DNA of 36,387 nt from Mesorhizobium plurifarium (GTDB lineage Bacteria; Pseudomonadota; Alphaproteobacteria; Rhizobiales; Rhizobiaceae), in NCBI GenBank assembly GCA_000824785.1, contig CCNB01000012.1, positions 756,798-793,184 of the forward strand. Reading direction: 5' to 3'. The position numbers were made by a program, and so were the translations under genes. Positions 1 through 7,116 of the stretch are shown piece by piece. Each line of letters opens with the position of its first letter. Position 1 is the stretch's first letter. A model generated the notes under the pieces. The model did not search any database. It saw only the letters and a program-made list of their open reading frames with translations, and was not told where the DNA came from.

Positions 1-123
1 AGGGGGGAGATTGGACGTCGCGTCCGCTTTCGCCAATCTTCGGCGCCGGTAGGGACGCGCCGGCGCTGAAGCTGCCGATCTCCCCCCTTGAGGGGGAGAT
101 GGCCGGCAGGCCAGAGAGGGGGG
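1..123. repeat. MITE/RIME-like intergenic repeat, copy 1, truncated by the window start
   Basis: GGGGGGAGAT at 2-11 is followed after 14 nt by GCTTTCGCCAATC (26-38). After a further 39 nt comes a perfect 9-bp inverted repeat, ATCTCCCCC (78-86) and GGGGGAGAT (92-100), with a GGCCGGCAGGCCAGAG tail to about 123. The copy at 36260-36387 has the same blocks at identical spacing, and its left end is the reverse complement of this copy's right end. The element is therefore bounded by terminal inverted repeats of about 45 bp. Rhizobial genomes are known to carry dispersed elements of this kind (RIME and similar); assignment to a named family is not possible here. Confidence 0.75.
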
Positions 124-163
124 CCTCGCACCTGCTTTCGCAATTCGCGCAGCGCATCCAGCC

Positions 164-1765
164 ATGAACCGCTTCGCCGAGCTCCTCGACCGTCTCGTGC
201 TGACGCCGTCGCGCAACGGCAAGCTGACGCTGCTGACCGACTATTTCCGCGCCGTTGAGGACCCCGATCGCGGACTGGCGCTGGCGGCGATCACCGGCGA
301 TCTCAACATCGCGGCGGTGAAGCCGGCGATGTTGCGCGCGCTGGTGGTCGAGCGCATGGACCCGGTGCTGTTCGGTTATTCCTATGACTATGTCGGCGAC
401 CTCGCCGAGACCGTGTCGCTGGTCTGGCCGCAACCGCAAGGGCACATCCCCAATCATGTGCCGACGCTTGCCGAGGTGGTCGGCAGGTTGCAGGCGGCAA
501 GCCGCTCGGACGGGCCCAAAGTGCTGGCGCGGCTGCTCGACGACGCCAGCATCTCGGCGCGCTTCGCCATCATCAAGCTGGTCACCGGGGGCTTGCGCAT
601 CGGCGTGTCGGCGCGGCTCGCCAAGCAGGCGCTGGCCGACCTCGGCCAAGTCGACGTCGCCGAGATCGAGGAGCTCTGGCACGGCCTGACGCCGCCTTAT
701 ACCGAGCTGTTCGCCTGGCTGGAGGGCCGGGCGGAAAAGCCGAAGAGCGCGGCGCTCGCGCTGTTCAGGCCGGTGATGCTTTCCAATGCCGTCGATGACA
801 ACGACCTCGAAAAGCTCAACCCGGCCGATTATGCGGCGGAATGGAAGTGGGACGGCATCCGCGTGCAGGCGGTGTGCGAAGGCGGCGTGCGCAGGCTCTA
901 TTCGCGCACCGGCGACGACGTGTCCGGCGCCTTCCCGGACCTTGCCGCCGCCATGAATTTCGAAGCGGCGCTGGACGGCGAGCTCCTGGTCGGCGACCCG
1001 CGCGAGGCGACCGGAACCTTTTCCGACCTGCAGCAGCGGTTGAACCGCAAGAGCGTGTCGCCAAGGATCCAGCAGCAATATCCGGCGTTCATGCGCTGCT
1101 ACGACGCGCTGCAGATCGACGGCGAGGATCTGCGCGCGCTGCCCTTCGCCGAGCGCCGCAAGCGGCTCGAAGCCTTCGTCGGGACGCTCGATCCCAGCCG
1201 CTTCGACCTCTCGCCGCTGGTGGCGTTCGCCGACTGGGAGACGCTGGAGCGGCTACGCCAGGCGCCGCCGCATCCGATCATCGAAGGCGTGATGCTGAAG
1301 CGCTGGGACTCGCCCTACCTCGCCGGCCGGCCGAAAGGGCCCTGGTTCAAATGGAAGCGCGATCCGCACACCATCGATGCGGTGCTGATGTATGCGCAGC
1401 GCGGCCACGGCAAGCGCTCCAGCTTCTATTCCGACTACACATTCGGCGTCTGGTCCGGTCCGGAGGGCTCGGAAGAGCTGGTCCCCGTCGGCAAGGCCTA
1501 TTTCGGCTTCACCGACGAGGAGCTGAGAGAGATCGATAAATATGTGCGCGACAACACGATCGAGCGTTTCGGGCCTGTACGCTCGGTGCGCGCCGACCGC
1601 AGGAACGGGCTGGTGCTGGAGGTGGCGTTCGAAGGCCTCAACCGCTCGACCCGCCACAAATCGGGCGTGGCGATGCGCTTTCCCCGCATCTCGCGGCTGC
1701 GCTGGGACAAGCCGGCCGCGGAAGCGGATCGGATAGAGACGCTGCAAGCGCTGCTGGATCGGTAG
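164..1765 (+). CDS. ATP-dependent DNA ligase (Lhr/exonuclease-associated, cisplatin-response type)
   Basis: This 533-residue protein seals DNA nicks using ATP, probably in repair rather than replication. The adenylation motif KxDG is seen as EWKWDGIR, with the nucleotidyl-accepting lysine at K228. An all-helical N-terminal DNA-binding domain fills about residues 1-200, the adenylation domain about 215-400 (EGVMLKRWDSPY is motif IV-like, WFKWKRDP motif V-like), and an OB-fold follows to the end. Length and architecture fit the stand-alone bacterial ligases usually encoded beside a metallo-beta-lactamase-fold exonuclease and an Lhr helicase. That partner would lie upstream of position 1 and is not visible. 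The ATG at 164 follows the repeat directly and has no strong ribosome site. A 110-bp palindrome begins 20 bp after the stop. Confidence 0.93.
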   Translation: MNRFAELLDRLVLTPSRNGKLTLLTDYFRAVEDPDRGLALAAITGDLNIAAVKPAMLRALVVERMDPVLFGYSYDYVGDLAETVSLVWPQPQGHIPNHVPTLAEVVGRLQAASRSDGPKVLARLLDDASISARFAIIKLVTGGLRIGVSARLAKQALADLGQVDVAEIEELWHGLTPPYTELFAWLEGRAEKPKSAALALFRPVMLSNAVDDNDLEKLNPADYAAEWKWDGIRVQAVCEGGVRRLYSRTGDDVSGAFPDLAAAMNFEAALDGELLVGDPREATGTFSDLQQRLNRKSVSPRIQQQYPAFMRCYDALQIDGEDLRALPFAERRKRLEAFVGTLDPSRFDLSPLVAFADWETLERLRQAPPHPIIEGVMLKRWDSPYLAGRPKGPWFKWKRDPHTIDAVLMYAQRGHGKRSSFYSDYTFGVWSGPEGSEELVPVGKAYFGFTDEELREIDKYVRDNTIERFGPVRSVRADRRNGLVLEVAFEGLNRSTRHKSGVAMRFPRISRLRWDKPAAEADRIETLQALLDR

Positions 1766-1784
1766 TTGTTCGACGTCGGCGCCT

Positions 1785-1894
1785 CACCCCGCCCGCGCCT
1801 TCGGCGCGACCTCCCCATCGAGGGGAGGTAGGGGTTGGCGCTACGCCCTACCTCCCCTCGATGGGGAGGTCGGCGCGAAGCGCCGGGTGGGGTG
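1785..1894. repeat. 110-bp near-perfect palindrome between convergent genes
   Basis: CACCCC at 1785-1790 pairs with GGGGTG at 1889-1894. The arms include ACCTCCCCATCGAGGGGAGGT and its complement around a centre near 1839. It lies between the ligase stop (1765) and the stop of the minus-strand gene (1925), so a transcript from either side would fold into a long hairpin. It could act as a bidirectional transcription barrier or mRNA stabiliser. The low sequence complexity and GGCGCGA-type ends resemble dispersed rhizobial palindromes. Confidence 0.8.
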
Positions 1895-1924
1895 CTGCGC
1901 CTGCGTCGACAGGTAAAGGCCCAA

Positions 1925-3121
1925 TCACTCAGCGATCGAGACGCGGATCTCGTAAATATCGACCGACTTGCCCTTCTGGTCGAAGTCGGAATTGACGGCG
2001 ATGGTGCCGGCCGCGCCGGGGTGCTTGTCGGGGAACTGCACGTCGAACAGATATTCGTTACGCTCGTGGCCGACCGCATAGCGCTTGCGGCCGCAATCGC
2101 CGAAATCGCCGAAATTACAGTCGACCGAGATCTGCGTCTCCTTGCCTTCTTCCGAGCGGGCGACGATGTCGAACATGGCATGCTTGCCGGCAAGCTTCTC
2201 CAGCACGCCCTGGCCGACATCGAAGGCGATGGCCGAACCGGACGCGCCCGAGCGGATGCGCAGGAACTGGCCGGTATCGTCCTTCATCACCTCGGCGGCG
2301 GCATCGGAAGGCGCGCTGACATGGGTCGGATCGGCGGGCGAGAAGACGTTGATCCAGTTCTTCGACTGGTCCGCCTCGCCCGGCTTCTGCGGCGAGCCGG
2401 GCTCGGCCGGCTGCGAGGAGTCCTCGTCGTCCAGCGTCGGCGTCGGTTCCGGCGGGCCGGTGTCGAGCTCGGCTGCCGTCTTGAAGACCCCGTTCTGCTT
2501 GGCGAAATAGAGGCCGATGCCGGCGGCCGCGAGCAGCGTCGCCACGACGAAGATCGCGGTGAGCGGCAGGCGCCGGCCCCTGATCCGCCGCTCGTCGCGG
2601 TCGGGCGCGACCTGGGCGCCGTTGCCGACGGGAGCGCCCGGCGAATCATCGAGCGTGGGCGCATCCGGAAGCGCCGTCTCGTCCGGCATGATGTCGGGCA
2701 CACGTGGCAGCACGCGCGACCGCGGCTGATCCGAGGCATCGGGCTGCACCGGGCCGTCGACGGTGATCGAGGGCGAGGGTGCCGATTGCGACGGCGGCCG
2801 TGGCGCGTCGACCGACGGCGCGGCCGAGACGGCCGGCGCCTCGACGCGGGGATCCGGCGCGCGATTGCCGGCCGGCGCGATGTTTTCCGGCGGCAGCGTC
2901 ACATCGGGGACGGCCGGCAGGAACTCCGATTCGATCTCGGTGATCTTGGCCTGCACCGCCTTGCGGCGGCCGATGGCGGCCTCGACGGTGACGTTCGGAT
3001 TGGCCTGCAGAACGCGGTCGAGCGCGGCAAAGGCCGATCGATAGACCTTCTCGCGGAACGCCCGGTCCTCGGCATTGCCTTTCTCGAAGGCATTGCGGAT
3101 CGCTTTCTCGATGGGGTCCAA
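1925..3121 (-). CDS. single-pass membrane protein of unknown function
   Basis: I do not recognise a named family. The start chosen is TTG at 3121, because AGGGAG stands 5 nt upstream; the open frame extends to another TTG at 3187 without a comparable ribosome site. From 3121 the product is 398 residues. Residues 1 to about 75 form a charged helical region (DPIEKAIRNAFEKG). A long Pro/Ala/Asp-rich linker follows to about 180, one transmembrane helix lies near 183-205 (TAIFVVATLLAAAGIGLYF), then an acidic Pro-rich spacer, and a C-terminal domain of about 130 residues containing CNFGDFGDCG. The topology suggests a cytoplasmic N-terminus and a periplasmic C-terminal domain. It is convergent with the ligase gene and probably monocistronic. 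Confidence 0.75.
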   Translation of the reverse strand: MDPIEKAIRNAFEKGNAEDRAFREKVYRSAFAALDRVLQANPNVTVEAAIGRRKAVQAKITEIESEFLPAVPDVTLPPENIAPAGNRAPDPRVEAPAVSAAPSVDAPRPPSQSAPSPSITVDGPVQPDASDQPRSRVLPRVPDIMPDETALPDAPTLDDSPGAPVGNGAQVAPDRDERRIRGRRLPLTAIFVVATLLAAAGIGLYFAKQNGVFKTAAELDTGPPEPTPTLDDEDSSQPAEPGSPQKPGEADQSKNWINVFSPADPTHVSAPSDAAAEVMKDDTGQFLRIRSGASGSAIAFDVGQGVLEKLAGKHAMFDIVARSEEGKETQISVDCNFGDFGDCGRKRYAVGHERNEYLFDVQFPDKHPGAAGTIAVNSDFDQKGKSVDIYEIRVSIAE

Positions 3122-3231
3122 GCGAGCTCCCTCTGCGCGTTCGCTCCCGGTTGTCCGACCGTTAGCCGCGGACGGCCAATCGATCAACGGCGAGCGGCTG
3201 CCTTGCCGGCCAAAGTCATTTCGGCATTTTT

Positions 3232-3247
3232 TGTTGAAGAATCAACA
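3232..3247. other. small hairpin flanked by T-runs
   Basis: TGTTGA-AGAA-TCAACA forms a 6-bp stem, with CATTTTTT before it and TTTTT after it on the plus strand. It resembles a weak intrinsic terminator, but no plus-strand gene precedes it. It stands about 110 bp upstream of the minus-strand membrane-protein gene and may belong to its promoter region instead. Confidence 0.3.
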
Positions 3248-3447
3248 TTTTTCGTCACCGCCGGCACGGCCGCGCCGGCCAGCCGGGCGCGAAGGACAGC
3301 CGGCCCGGACGCCGCCGCAGGCCCATCTCCCGGTAACCGTAGATCGGATTTGCCGCCGGCGAGGCCGGAATTCACCGCTGCCCATCTTGAATTAGCGAGC
3401 GGTTGAGTCTATCACGCAGCCCATTCTGGAAGCCTGACGCTTCCCGG

Positions 3448-3523
3448 GCCGCTTTAGCTCAGTTGGTAGAGCACATCATTCGTAATGATGGGGTCGCGTG
3501 TTCGAGTCACGCAAGCGGCACCA
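3448..3523 (+). tRNA. trnT: tRNA-Thr (anticodon CGU)
   Basis: The acceptor stem GCCGCTT/AAGCGGC pairs over 7 bp. The D-arm reads TAGCTCAGTTGGTAGAGCA. The anticodon stem CATCA/TGATG carries the loop TTCGTAA with anticodon CGT at 3481-3483. The T-arm reads GCGTGTTCGAGTCACGC. Discriminator A3520 is followed by an encoded CCA (3521-3523). The 76-nt length is standard. It decodes ACG threonine codons. The DNA after it is gene-poor, as is common next to tRNA genes that serve as integration sites, but no duplicated tRNA 3' end was seen in the window. Confidence 0.97.
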
Positions 3524-3879
3524 AATTTCTCCACGAGAACCAAGCCGTTACCGGAGGCCGAGCCTTGAGCGGCCTGCCCGTGAACCATAGGCAATGGGTC
3601 AGGTGACAAAAGATCACCGGCGGAGGCAATCTGCCCCAACGGAATAAGGGGCTATATCTTTGGTTCTTTCAGACCAATGCGCCCGGCAGGATGGACCTCG
3701 GTCGATTGTGGGCCAGCGGGCAAATCAGACAGTCTCGCGATCGCGCCGGCTGATAACCCCAAGCCCCCCGCCTATCGGTTGGCGCATGCCCGGCTTGCGG
3801 ACCTCAAAAGCCTACCCACAAAAGCGAGCCGGGCTTCCATCCGCGTGCCCGTGCGAAGACGCAAATCGTCGGAAATGCA
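3524..3879. other. intergenic stretch with no convincing gene
   Basis: Three overlapping open frames cross this stretch (3660-3944 and 3677-3883 on plus, 3772-4098 on minus). Their products are Arg/Ser/Pro-rich, have no recognisable motif, and conflict with one another and with the better-looking small gene at 3880. No repeat, hairpin or promoter stood out. Confidence 0.5.
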
Positions 3880-4092
3880 ATGAGGCGTTGGACGGTCTAT
3901 CACGTCGATTTCGAAGCAGGAGGCAGCAGCCCGCTTCTGACTGAAATCGGAAGCGTCGAGGCGGACAATCTTTTGGCGGCGGTGATGAAGGCACAGGCAT
4001 TGTGGCCCGATGAGAAGTCCATGACCGTCCGCCCGGCCGGAGACGACAGCCGATCGGCGCAGCCGCCGGTTCCCATACGCGACACCGACTGA
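3880..4092 (+). CDS. small hypothetical protein
   Basis: A 70-residue product beginning MRRWTVYHVDFEAGG. I do not recognise the family. The first 50 residues look like a compact alpha/beta domain (WTVYHVDF strand, then a VEADNLLAAVMKAQALWP helix) and the tail is polar and disordered. The amino-acid mix is that of a real protein, unlike the Arg/Ser-rich overlapping frames. The ribosome site is weak (GGAA 5 nt before ATG). It may be a small conserved alphaproteobacterial protein, or chance. Confidence 0.5.
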   Translation: MRRWTVYHVDFEAGGSSPLLTEIGSVEADNLLAAVMKAQALWPDEKSMTVRPAGDDSRSAQPPVPIRDTD

Positions 4093-4289
4093 ACCCAAGG
4101 AACGATCGTACCGCTCGCCCCGGTTTTCAAACCCTATCCGGCAATGCCTTCAGCGCTACCCGGCGAGCCAAACGGGCGGCACCAGTTTTCCAAGCCTTCC
4201 CAACCCTGTACCACGTCATCGTCGCATCTCGGCCATTGTCGGGAATCGATGTTGGTGGGAAACTCCCTGTGTCAGCATGGGAGGTCGAA

Positions 4290-4478
4290 ATGCCCAATAG
4301 TTTCAAGACCGGAGACGTCGTCAGGCTGAAATCCGGAGGCCCGGAAATGACCGTCAGCGACGGTGCGGCTTCCGGCACGTATCTGTGCCACTGGTTCAAC
4401 CGCGAGGGCGACGTCTGGACGCCGCAGCATGCAGGCTTCAAGCCGGACCAGCTGGTGGTCGTCGACCAGCCGAGATAG
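4290..4478 (+). CDS. YodC/DUF2158 family small protein
   Basis: This 62-residue protein starts at the ATG at 4290, preceded by GGGAGG at 5-nt spacing. The open frame reaches back to 4236, but that stretch has no ribosome site. The sequence FKTGDVVRLKSGGPEMTV followed by a Cys/Trp segment (YLCHWF) and a C-terminal FKPDQLVVV strand is the pattern of the YodC/DUF2158 family, a small beta-barrel fold of unknown function often carried as several copies in proteobacteria. It has no signal peptide, so it is cytoplasmic. It appears to be a single-gene unit. Confidence 0.85.
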   Translation: MPNSFKTGDVVRLKSGGPEMTVSDGAASGTYLCHWFNREGDVWTPQHAGFKPDQLVVVDQPR

Positions 4479-4633
4479 TCGTCGCCTTCTGGCCCTGGAA
4501 ATCCTCCGGTTCGGCCGCGCCCGATCCCGGGGATTTCTGTCCGGTCGAAAAAGGACCGACGGATTTTGCTCGTCGCCGCGTTCAACGGCTGAAGCGTGGC
4601 CGCCAATGGCCGCGCCCAACCGGAGACGAGAGC

Positions 4634-5062
4634 ATGATCCGCCTATTCGCCGTAGCCCTTGGCTTGCAGACCGCTGTCGCGGTCGCCCAGACGACAACCC
4701 CTGCCCCCGCGCAGACGACGCCGGACAGCTCGACTGCCGCCAAAGCTGACCAAACCAAATCGGGCCTGACGCTGGAAAAATTCGAGGCGCGCCGGGAAAA
4801 GGCGTTCATGCGGGCCGACACCGACAATGACGGCAAGGTCAGCCCCGCCGAATGGACCGCTTTCCAGACCGCGCGCAAGGCCAAGGGCGATCCGGCCAAA
4901 TCCTTTGCGCGCATGGATGCAAACAAGGACGGCTTCGTCGACAAGGGCGAGCTCGACGCCCTGCTGGCCAAGCGCTTCGCCAGGCTCGACAAGAATGGCG
5001 ACGGCGTGCTTGGCGCCGACGAGAGGCCGGGCCACAAATCCGCTCCCAATGAGGAGCAATGA
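4634..5062 (+). CDS. exported EF-hand calcium-binding protein
   Basis: A 142-residue protein starting at ATG 4634 just after GGAGACGAGAGC. Residues 1-19 form a signal peptide (MIRLFAVALGLQTAVAVAQ), followed by a Thr/Ala/Pro linker. Three EF-hand loops are visible: DTDNDGKVSPAEW (about residue 60), DANKDGFVDKGEL (about 96) and DKNGDGVLGADE (about 120). All have acidic residues at positions 1, 3, 5 and 12 or near equivalents. It likely binds calcium or another divalent ion in the periplasm. It lies 45 bp upstream of the ECF sigma gene on the same strand, which suggests co-transcription and a sensory or buffering role in that system. Confidence 0.9.
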   Translation: MIRLFAVALGLQTAVAVAQTTTPAPAQTTPDSSTAAKADQTKSGLTLEKFEARREKAFMRADTDNDGKVSPAEWTAFQTARKAKGDPAKSFARMDANKDGFVDKGELDALLAKRFARLDKNGDGVLGADERPGHKSAPNEEQ

Positions 5063-5107
5063 CCAAGAGGTTATGCCGCACAATGACAGTCGCGAGCGCC
5101 CCGATTG

Positions 5108-5650
5108 ATGGGCGCCGATCCGGACGAGGAACTGGTACGCCGCATCGGCGCCGGCGACGCGGTAGCCGTGCAGGCGATGGTGGCGCGCAAGCTGCCGCGC
5201 ATCCTGGCCCTGGCCGCAAGGATGCTCGGCGACGCGGCGGAGGCCGAGGACGTCGCCCAGGAGACTTTCGTGCGCATCTGGCGCCACGCCTCGGGCTGGC
5301 GCCAGGGGCAGGCGCGCTTCGACACCTGGATCCACCGGGTGGCGCTCAACCTCTGCTACGACCGGCTGCGGCGCCGGCGCGAATGGACGACGGACGAGCT
5401 GCCGGAGGTGGCCGATGACGCACCGCTTCCCGATGCAATGCCTGGCGACGAAGAGCGCAGGGTCAGCCAGGCCTTGCTGCGCATCGCGCCGCGCCAGCGC
5501 GAGGCGATCGTGCTGGTGTATTATCAGGAACTGTCCAACATCGAGGCTGCCGGCGCCATGCAGGTCAGCGTCGATGCGCTGGAAAGCCTGCTCGCGCGGG
5601 GTCGTCGCTCGTTGCAGGCCATGCTCGTTGGAGACGATGGCAATGACTGA
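5108..5650 (+). CDS. ECF-type RNA polymerase sigma factor
   Basis: A 180-residue sigma-70 family protein with only regions 2 and 4. Region 2 spans about residues 18-85 (core-binding segment around LALAARMLGDAAEAEDVAQE, then FVRIWRHA and the DTWIHRVALNLCYDRLRRRR -10 recognition helix). Region 4 spans about 118-172 (LLRIAPRQREAIVLVYYQE, helix-turn-helix around ISNIEAAGAMQVS-like residues, VDALESLLARGRRSL). The start could be TTG 5105 or ATG 5108. A 12-codon frame (5073-5108) ends in TGATG across the start and may couple translation. The gene follows the EF-hand gene and precedes a small membrane protein in the usual anti-sigma position. Confidence 0.93.
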   Translation: MGADPDEELVRRIGAGDAVAVQAMVARKLPRILALAARMLGDAAEAEDVAQETFVRIWRHASGWRQGQARFDTWIHRVALNLCYDRLRRRREWTTDELPEVADDAPLPDAMPGDEERRVSQALLRIAPRQREAIVLVYYQELSNIEAAGAMQVSVDALESLLARGRRSLQAMLVGDDGND

Positions 5651-5724
5651 GACAGCAAGGGCATTGCCGGCTTCGCGGGCAAGGACGTGGGGGGCCACGT
5701 CAAAACGGCGGAAGGGGGAACGAG

Positions 5725-6174
5725 ATGGCTGAGAAAACCATGAACGGGCCGATGGATGCCGGGCGCTTCGCCGCGCTGGCGGATGCCTATGGAAGCGCCT
5801 TCCACCGCTGGCCGCCGGCCGAACAGGCCGCCGCCATGCTGTTTGCCGGGACCGACGAGGGCCGCGCCATCCTGCGGCGCGCCGGCAGGCTCGACGCCAT
5901 GCTCGACCGGCATCGCATCGATGGACCCAGCTCGGCGCTGTATCACGCGATCGTCGCCCGCGCCGCGACCGCGGTCAGGCAGGAGCGCCGCCGCCGGTTC
6001 TGGTGGCTGGGCTTCGGGCTTGCGGGCGTCGGGCTCGCCGGCGCCGTGGCCGGGCTGGCGCTGGTGACCGTCGTTGCCCCGGATATCCAACCCGATCATT
6101 ATGTGATGGACGCCAATGCGACATCATTCGGCGACGCCGGACCCGATGCCGACCAGGCCGAGGAGGATCTATGA
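5725..6174 (+). CDS. small membrane protein, candidate anti-sigma factor
   Basis: A 149-residue protein; ATG 5725 follows GGGGGAACGAG. Residues 1-90 are cytoplasmic and helical (MDAGRFAALADAYG, FHRWPPAEQAAAM). One transmembrane helix lies at about 94-118 (FWWLGFGLAGVGLAGAVAGLAL), and about 30 acidic residues follow outside. It has no zinc-binding HxxxCxxC motif, so it is not a classic ZAS anti-sigma factor. The position directly after an ECF sigma gene, the size, and the cytoplasmic domain plus single helix argue for that role. Its stop overlaps the next start (ATGA at 6171). The function is inferred from context only. Confidence 0.72.
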   Translation: MAEKTMNGPMDAGRFAALADAYGSAFHRWPPAEQAAAMLFAGTDEGRAILRRAGRLDAMLDRHRIDGPSSALYHAIVARAATAVRQERRRRFWWLGFGLAGVGLAGAVAGLALVTVVAPDIQPDHYVMDANATSFGDAGPDADQAEEDL

Positions 6175-6614
6175 ACCCCCGTCTCGTCGCGGCATCCCTG
6201 GTGCTCAATGTCTTTTTGATCGGCGCGGTGGCCGGCGGCGCCGGCTGGATGATCGGCAAATCCAATCCGGGCTTTTCGCTGGAATCGGCGGGCGGCCGGC
6301 TGCCTGCCGCCGACCGCAAGATCTTCCGCCAGGCGCTGCGCGAGGTGCGCCGCGAGTCCCGCGACGTGGTCCTCGACGGGCAGGCCGCGCGGCGCGAGGC
6401 GGCGAACCTGCTGCAGCAGCCGACGCTCGACAGCAACGCGCTTGCCGCCGCCCTGGAGCGGGCGCGCAACGCCGATGTCACCGTCCGCACGCGGCTGGAA
6501 CAGCGCATCATCGAATTCGCCGCATCGGGATCGCCAGAGGACCGGAAGCTTCTGGCGGACGCCCTGCTGCGACGCGCCGGCCGGCAGCCGACGCCTGCAA
6601 AAAAATCGCCATAG
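6171..6614 (+). CDS. periplasmic heavy-metal-sensor-like protein
   Basis: A 147-residue protein starting at ATG 6171, translationally coupled to the gene before it by ATGA. An N-terminal membrane anchor (about residues 7-27, LVLNVFLIGAVAGGAGWMIG) is followed by a helical periplasmic domain. That domain (ADRKIFRQALREVRRES, EAANLLQQPTLDSNALAAALERARNAD, RLEQRIIEFAA) has the spacing of the metal-resistance/periplasmic heavy-metal-sensor family (CnrX/CpxP-like). No metal-coordinating His cluster is evident, so it may sense misfolding or the partner proteins rather than a metal. With the sigma factor and candidate anti-sigma it makes a plausible trans-envelope signalling unit. Confidence 0.82.
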   Translation: MNPRLVAASLVLNVFLIGAVAGGAGWMIGKSNPGFSLESAGGRLPAADRKIFRQALREVRRESRDVVLDGQAARREAANLLQQPTLDSNALAAALERARNADVTVRTRLEQRIIEFAASGSPEDRKLLADALLRRAGRQPTPAKKSP

Positions 6615-6726
6615 GCGGCGACGGAAAGGGCGGGCGCGCCCCGTTCAAGGAAAAGAGGGACAGGCCTGTGACCGCCTTCGGCGGCGGGCAGGTTCTCTTC
6701 GACCTCGAAACCTTCGGGAGTATCCC

Positions 6727-7011
6727 ATGAACAGTCTGACGAAATATTCGCTCGCGGCCGCGCTCGCCATCGGCGGAACGGCCGCCGCAGGCGCCGCCTG
6801 GGCGATGCCGATCGCACCGGTCGCGCCACCCGCAATGATAGAGCACGTCGCCTGGGGCTGCGGTCCAGGCTGGCATCCCAACCGCTGGGGCCGCTGCGTG
6901 CCCAATCGCCGCGTGATCTATCCCGGCTATTATTACTGGGGCGGACCGCGTGTCTATATCGGTCCGGTCTGGCATCCTTACCATCGCTGGCACCACTTGC
7001 GCCGCTGGTGA
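6727..7011 (+). CDS. small secreted GCGPGWHxNRWGRCVPN-motif protein, paralogue 1
   Basis: A 94-residue protein with a signal peptide (about residues 1-26, ending AAWA). It then has a core WGCGPGWHPNRWGRCVPN and an aromatic tail rich in Tyr, Trp, His and Arg (YPGYYYWGG, VWHPYHRWHHLRRW). Two cysteines bracket the conserved core. The core resembles what NCBI curators call a GCG/CRPN prefix domain of small rhizobial secreted proteins; that name is from memory. It may bind metal through its His/Cys content. It lies 112 bp after the metal-sensor gene on the same strand, and a paralogue is encoded at 10185-10454. Confidence 0.85.
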   Translation: MNSLTKYSLAAALAIGGTAAAGAAWAMPIAPVAPPAMIEHVAWGCGPGWHPNRWGRCVPNRRVIYPGYYYWGGPRVYIGPVWHPYHRWHHLRRW

Positions 7012-7116
7012 TGATCCGCTCATGGCGCCGGTGCTGCGGCCGGCGTCGTGAGCGCTCTTGCGCTCATGGAACATGTCGACCGACACGATTTGCGTCGGCT
7101 TCGAACGGAGGCTTCG

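Noticed and set aside
1835..3406. Long plus-strand open frame of over 500 codons
   Set aside because: It is antisense to the minus-strand membrane-protein gene, Arg/Gly-rich and without motifs: a high-GC shadow.
3660..4098. Overlapping open frames after the tRNA on both strands
   Set aside because: They conflict with each other, have Arg/Ser/Pro-rich composition and no motif or ribosome site; only the frame at 3880-4092 looks protein-like.
3448..4289. Genomic island inserted at tRNA-Thr
   Set aside because: The DNA after the tRNA is gene-poor, but no integrase gene and no repeat of the tRNA 3' end were seen in the window.
4500..4633. ECF-type promoter (GGAA...CGT-like words) before the EF-hand gene
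   Set aside because: GGAA and CTGTCC-TCG words occur, but no -35/-10 pair with proper spacing is shared with the other locus genes.
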